In this document: positions 59,391-64,000 of the stretch, one piece after another | How positions within the stretch are numbered: the first letter of the stretch is position 1 | How the letters are laid out: every line of letters starts with the position of its first letter | DNA from: Alisma plantago-aquatica | Lineage: Eukaryota > Streptophyta > Magnoliopsida > Alismatales > Alismataceae | NCBI GenBank assembly: GCA_963693085.1 | Contig: OY856409.1 | Location: 296,088,058-296,152,057 of the forward strand | Length of the DNA: 64,000 bases | Direction of reading: 5' to 3' | Position numbers and translations under genes: made by a program | The notes under the pieces: generated by a model | What the model was told of the DNA's origin: nothing | Databases searched by the model: none | The model's input: the letters and a program-made list of their open reading frames with translations, nothing else

Positions 59391-62300
59391 AACATCCATG
59401 ATAGTAATATCACAACTAACAAAGTCGTTCACTTTAATCACAAAAATTGGGCACAAGGAGGAGACATGTATTGAGATAGTGAAATCAATGACTCACACAA
59501 CTACCAGAGGAGAGAGTCAAGGCACCATTGTCATGGAGCCACAACAACTAGGGTATTTACCCCAAACCATGTACACACAACCTTTTCAAAGGAAACCTCA
59601 TCGGAAATAAGGCCCTACGGACCTATAGTGGTAGAACACATAAATTGTTACATACCTAAACCTAAATGAGGAGGAGGAGACAAAGTACCATCATCCTAAA
59701 ATTGGTCGCTAAAAGGATCATGCATAGACTTGAGGCAAAGAAAGGACAACAACAGAAGACTAAACACCTGAGGGCCTCATGCACCACCACGCCAACCATT
59801 GGGTGGCATACATATCAATCAAACTATCTACAACAACTTGAATAAGGAAATACAACTGGACATAGGGAAGGAGAATCAACACTCAATGATGGTAATCTTA
59901 TAAAGTGATATTCTAGTGGTCCTTCGATGCAAGGAGGGAGGACAATCAAACCTTATGTTATACTTTAAAGATAGCTAGAGGTTGAGAAAGACAACTCATC
60001 ATCACAATTGGCATTTAGTTGTAATACATAAATTCATATGAGAAATTAAGAATAATTTCATCAAGTGAATTCATGAGGGTTGGGTCTTGAAAGATGGGAA
60101 ATCATACACCTTCTAAGGAGGTGGAATGGGGAGGCAAAGACAATAAGGACTACAAAACACTACCCCATAAGTTTAGATGGTTGTTGCACCTTGGAGTATT
60201 CAGGGCATCTGCAATCCAGAGGCCCAAACATGATTAAAGTGTACTTTAATAGCTGAAAGATTGATATTCTATTCATAGTTGATCCTACAACTAGTGTCAA
60301 CAATGAGGAGAGGATTATATGATGGTTAGGCTTGAATCTTTTCACAGAGTGGAAACGAACAATTTTTCTGGTAGGATCTAGGTGACACTAAAGAGGGAAG
60401 TATGAGATATTGAGATATTGGATTCTCACAAGATATTGTTCATTGTAACATGAAGTAGTAAAATTTATGACCTTCATTTATGCTAGTACCAAGAAAACAA
60501 AATGTAGATTTATGTCAAATCACCTTAAAAGTAGGCGGATAGGAGTGAAGTCACTCGAGCAAAGCGAGAGGAAACTGAGCTTGCCATTGGAGATTTCAAT
60601 ATAGTGCTAATTATAGAGGAGAATATTAATAGAGGCGATGCCAATTTGAGAAGCTTTTGTGAGTTTTCCTCAACTTTTACCAATGCTAGTTTTGAGGATC
60701 TAGGTGGCTCAGGTCCTAAGGTGACTTTAAAATGAGGATTTATTTAAGAACTTCTATACATAGCTGTAGTGAATCAAGAATGGATAGAGTAATTTTCTAA
60801 TAGTAATCCTGAAGTTCTACCTAGATCAAACTAGTTCATATGCTAATTATGGTTAGGTTTGGAGGTATACAATAATGTAACAACTGTCATATGAAGACAA
60901 ATGTAACTTGGAATGCAAGGAAATCCTTTTGTAACTTCTTTGATTAGAATTGAAACAATCGATAGGATGTCATAACACTGAACTAATCTCATGGGGAAAC
61001 AAAGATATTGAGACATGAAGGAGAACAAGTATGGAAGGAAGAGGAAGGGCACATTACATAAGATGATTATAAAGAAATAGAAATAGTTGGCCTTAAATTA
61101 CACATAGGATACTAATGGAGAAATCTCTATCATGAAATTAGAGTATATTGAAATTATAAACAACGAAGAATATGGCTGAAAATAGAAAGGCTCGTGTGAT
61201 TTGGTTGAGATGGGAAACTCAAAAACCACCTATTTCTAGTCTAAGGTAAAGGTGAGGAGAAGAGGGAACATTATTATGAAGCTTAAGAATGATATATGTG
61301 ATTGGTCAATGGACAAAAAAACAATTTAATTCTCATATAACAACACTTCAAGAGGATATTCATTGAAGACCCAAGAAATTTGGCCATTGTGATAATTTGG
61401 AGCTTAATCAAGGTTGACAATACAACAATAATAGTGACCGATGAATGATAAGATTTTGATGACACATAGGAAGATGAATGCTCTAAACGCTCTAGCCGCA
61501 GACAGAGTCGACTTGGGTTTGTTACCAAGGAAATAACACCACTTAAAAATGCCTCTTAACCTAGTTATACTAAGTATTTTTTTGGAAATTTGAATTATTT
61601 GTACCATGGAAAACTCCATTTTGGAGCTTATACCAAAAACAATTGCACCTGAAAGATGTTATTGACTCAGACTGATAGATTTTAATAATGATATTTCAGA
61701 GATCATTTCTTATATTCTTGTAAAATACATAATGGCATTCATGCTAGAGTAGATCTCACCCCTACAAATGATCTTCTCCCCATGCATGAAAAAAAACAAA
61801 TAACAATTTTCTTTTTTAAGAAATAATTCATTATTACTTCTAGGAGTATGGGCTAAAAGTGTATGTCCATTAAATTTGACTTGTCAAAGGCTTATGAAAA
61901 GATACTTAGACATTTATTCAAGATACCCTGAGAAGAAATATCTTCCTGAAAAATTTAATCACTATGATCTTTAATAGTATTACCATTGGGTAAGTTTCAA
62001 TAATGTGTAATGGTGATATTCTACCAGCCTTCAAACTACACGAGGTGTCAGACCACATGATCCCTTATCTCCTTCATATTATGATTGGATCTTTTAGGCT
62101 ATGCCACTACTAGGGAAGAACATGAGGGGAGAAAAAGATGTTGCAGAGCTCACAAGAAGAGGCCCAAGAATCTCACATATTTGTTTTACAAATGATATAA
62201 TCATGTTTGAATAAGATTCTACATATCAAGAATAGTGTTCTACATTTCAATGCCTTCGTAAAAGCTTCAGGAAAAATGTGTCAAGGAAAAATTGGTGATA

Positions 62301-63140
62301 TTTTCCTTCAAAAATACCGACATCAAAACTTAGTCATATATGCAAGTAGACATGCCTAGGAGAAACAAAGAACTATGAGACATACATGCTAGTTCCACTA
62401 TTGCTTTTGATATAAACTAAACTCACATGCCATGACATTATAAAAAGGTTAGAAGCTTGTATCTCTTATTAAGTGATTAGAACACTCTAACCCAACAAAA
62501 AGTAATATTGATCATATCAGTGATCCATTACATAGATTTGTGTGATGCAAATGACTCACTACCCATTTCAATCTCTAATAAAATCAATGGCATCTTTTAG
62601 AACTTCCTTTGGAGTTACCTAGGGAATCAAACACACACCCACATTGTATCTTAGAGCAAGCTCATTGTTAATAAGAAGATTGGAGGAGTGAGGATCATGA
62701 TGGCAAAAGAACAAAATGAGATGTTGCTATAAAAAATGTGCTAGGAACTCATATTAATAGGCATTCACAGTTGCATAAGGCGATGGAACCTTAATATGCT
62801 CATTTGAAGGAAAAACGATATACCATGGGCTCAAGACAATGGTGATCACATAGCTAGAAATGAAGATATGGAAAAACAAAAGTCAATAACAATTGTCCTT
62901 GATGGGAAAATGATACAACTTGGACTGCATACGGGTAGAGTTGGGGATCATGATTCCAACTCAACTAGACAAGTACAATAAATTAGAGGATCTTAGAGTC
63001 ATCTTCATGGAGAATCTTGTAGACCAGTGGGATTACACCTTTACCAAATCATGATTCAACAAGGAAACTACATAATGTAAGGAAATATGGCTACATAGTA
63101 GGCAGTAAAATAAAATTTTTATCTACCATATTCCCCATAA
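59391..63140 (+). pseudogene. Second decayed LINE (L1-type)
   Basis: Plus-strand remnants occur in order. A zinc-knuckle tail (ITKIGHKEETCIE, near 59435) ends ORF1. An endonuclease piece follows (LAIGDFNIVLIIEENINRGD near 60570, FEDLGGSGPKVTLK near 60690). RT pieces are IKFDLSKAYEKI (61865) and CFTNDIIMFE (62175, in place of FADD). A post-RT block has INGIFNFLW-like sequence, with a stop, at 62585. A WDYTFTK motif near 63030 suggests the start of the zinc-binding region. Stops occur every few dozen codons. The RNase H end and poly-A tail are not seen. Confidence 0.65.
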
Positions 63141-64000
63141 CCAGCGGATCGCATTAATAACTATAAGATGGAAAGGATAGTTTCAAGGATATACTTGGTC
63201 CTAGAGAAATTCCAGTGACAATCCTCGTCATTGTAGTTGTGCAACTCTGACTCCTGGTTGCACTGGGACTCGTCTGACTGCTCCTCCATGGACAATAGAC
63301 TGAAGCGTCATCTTTTACAACAACACCTCTCATCACAGACTGCTGGTCGATGATGTCCTCTTTAATGACAGACAACAACCACCCACCTCTAGAGAAGTTC
63401 ACATGGACCTCCTAGAACTCATGTCATCCTGCTAGAACGGACATGAAGGAGTTGTCCTTTCCATTGGCATACTAGTCACCAATTTGTTCTCCCACAACAT
63501 TAATCTCAATTGTTCTCTCCCTTACTATCCCTCCCTAGTCAAGTAGGACTTGTTTGGGCTCTCGTGGTTACCAAAACTAGAGATGACAATGTTTGTCAGA
63601 GAAACTAATTCTCAATTGTCTGTGTTGTATTCTGGGAATCCCCCAGTACCTAACTATTTATAAGCGTGGTTTGGGCCAGGGTTCCTAGTTTGTGCGAAAT
63701 TGGAAGGGATCGAAAGATCTTGAATTTTTACAACTTGTGACCACCAAAATGGTTGTCTAGTATGCCAGATGGTTGTCTGGCATGCGAGACAGTTGTCTCA
63801 TACTGCGATACGGCCATTTCACAGTTTCCCAATAGCATATAGAATTGGCAATTTATTTCCAATTAATATTACATATTAATTCCTTGCACAACAAGTAATG
63901 TGCAATTGAAACAAACTTGGAAATATCTAGAACCTTCCTACGGACGAACTGGGCCATCTTGTACATACTAGAAAGCCATCTCACTCACCCATAAGACCGT
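63141..64000 (-). other. Possible minus-strand LTR or promoter region
   Basis: The minus strand carries TATAAATAG (63654-63662). Upstream of it, at about 63720-63810, lies an array of three 20-bp units ('ggttgtctggcatgcgagac' and variants) that can form GCCAGA/TCTGGC-type hairpins. Hairpins before a TATA box mirror the Sirevirus LTR at the other end of the window. The window ends before an LTR boundary can be found. The 82-codon minus frame at 63154-63402 has no known domain. Confidence 0.35.

Overview
The window reads as nuclear DNA of a flowering plant. It holds one large single-copy gene with canonical GT-AG introns, an S-type anion channel of the SLAC1/SLAH family. That gene sits in a dense, AT-rich bed of plant transposons: Sirevirus, Ty1/copia, Ty3/gypsy chromovirus, Tat-like gypsy, CACTA, Mutator-like, Helitron and LINE. 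The channel's wording feels closer to monocots than eudicots, but that is a weak impression.

Layout: (1) 1-3416 is the 3' end of a Sirevirus-type copia element (3' ORF, repeated polypurine tracts, a 1.42-kb LTR with four hairpins). (2) 3417-8942 is the 3' part of a decayed CACTA (En/Spm) element, which the Sirevirus appears to have split: the TNP2 C-terminus, then a 13-exon Transposase_24/Ulp1-protease gene with four nonsense codons, then subterminal repeats. (3) 8943-14308 is a minus-strand Tat/Athila-like gypsy relic with a 1.9-kb 5' LTR and a truncated 3' LTR. (4) 16.1-20.8 kb is a ruined LINE interrupted by a 711-bp solo LTR with a perfect 5-bp target duplication (ACCTT). (5) 20.8-24.6 kb is AT-rich and empty. 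(6) 24622-27047 is a Mutator-like element with TIRs of roughly 130-155 bp and a 9-bp target duplication matching at 8 of 9 positions.

(7) 27-36 kb is the genic island: a GC-rich upstream region, a multi-exon 5' leader with a possible intron-split upstream ORF, and the five-exon SLAH2/3-like channel gene (627 codons). (8) 36962-46712 is a young minus-strand chromovirus (Tekay/Del-like). Its two 2920-bp LTRs are nearly identical and flanked by CAAAG, but gag, protease and RT are missing. (9) 46.7-50.6 kb holds a relic LTR piece, a LINE RNase H fragment and a malectin-like receptor-kinase fragment. (10) 50581-58776 is an old minus-strand copia element whose right LTR was later split by a 2.15-kb Helitron-like element. 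(11) 59.4-63.1 kb is another decayed LINE, and the window ends in an LTR-like promoter region.

Only the anion-channel gene looks functional. The rest is a nested record of insertion, recombination and decay. I found no clearly new system. The items most worth testing are the intron-split upstream ORF and the microexon of the channel gene, the palindrome arrays in several unrelated elements, and the uniform C-to-T signature of the CACTA nonsense mutations. All calls come from reading the sequence by eye; no alignment or database search was run.
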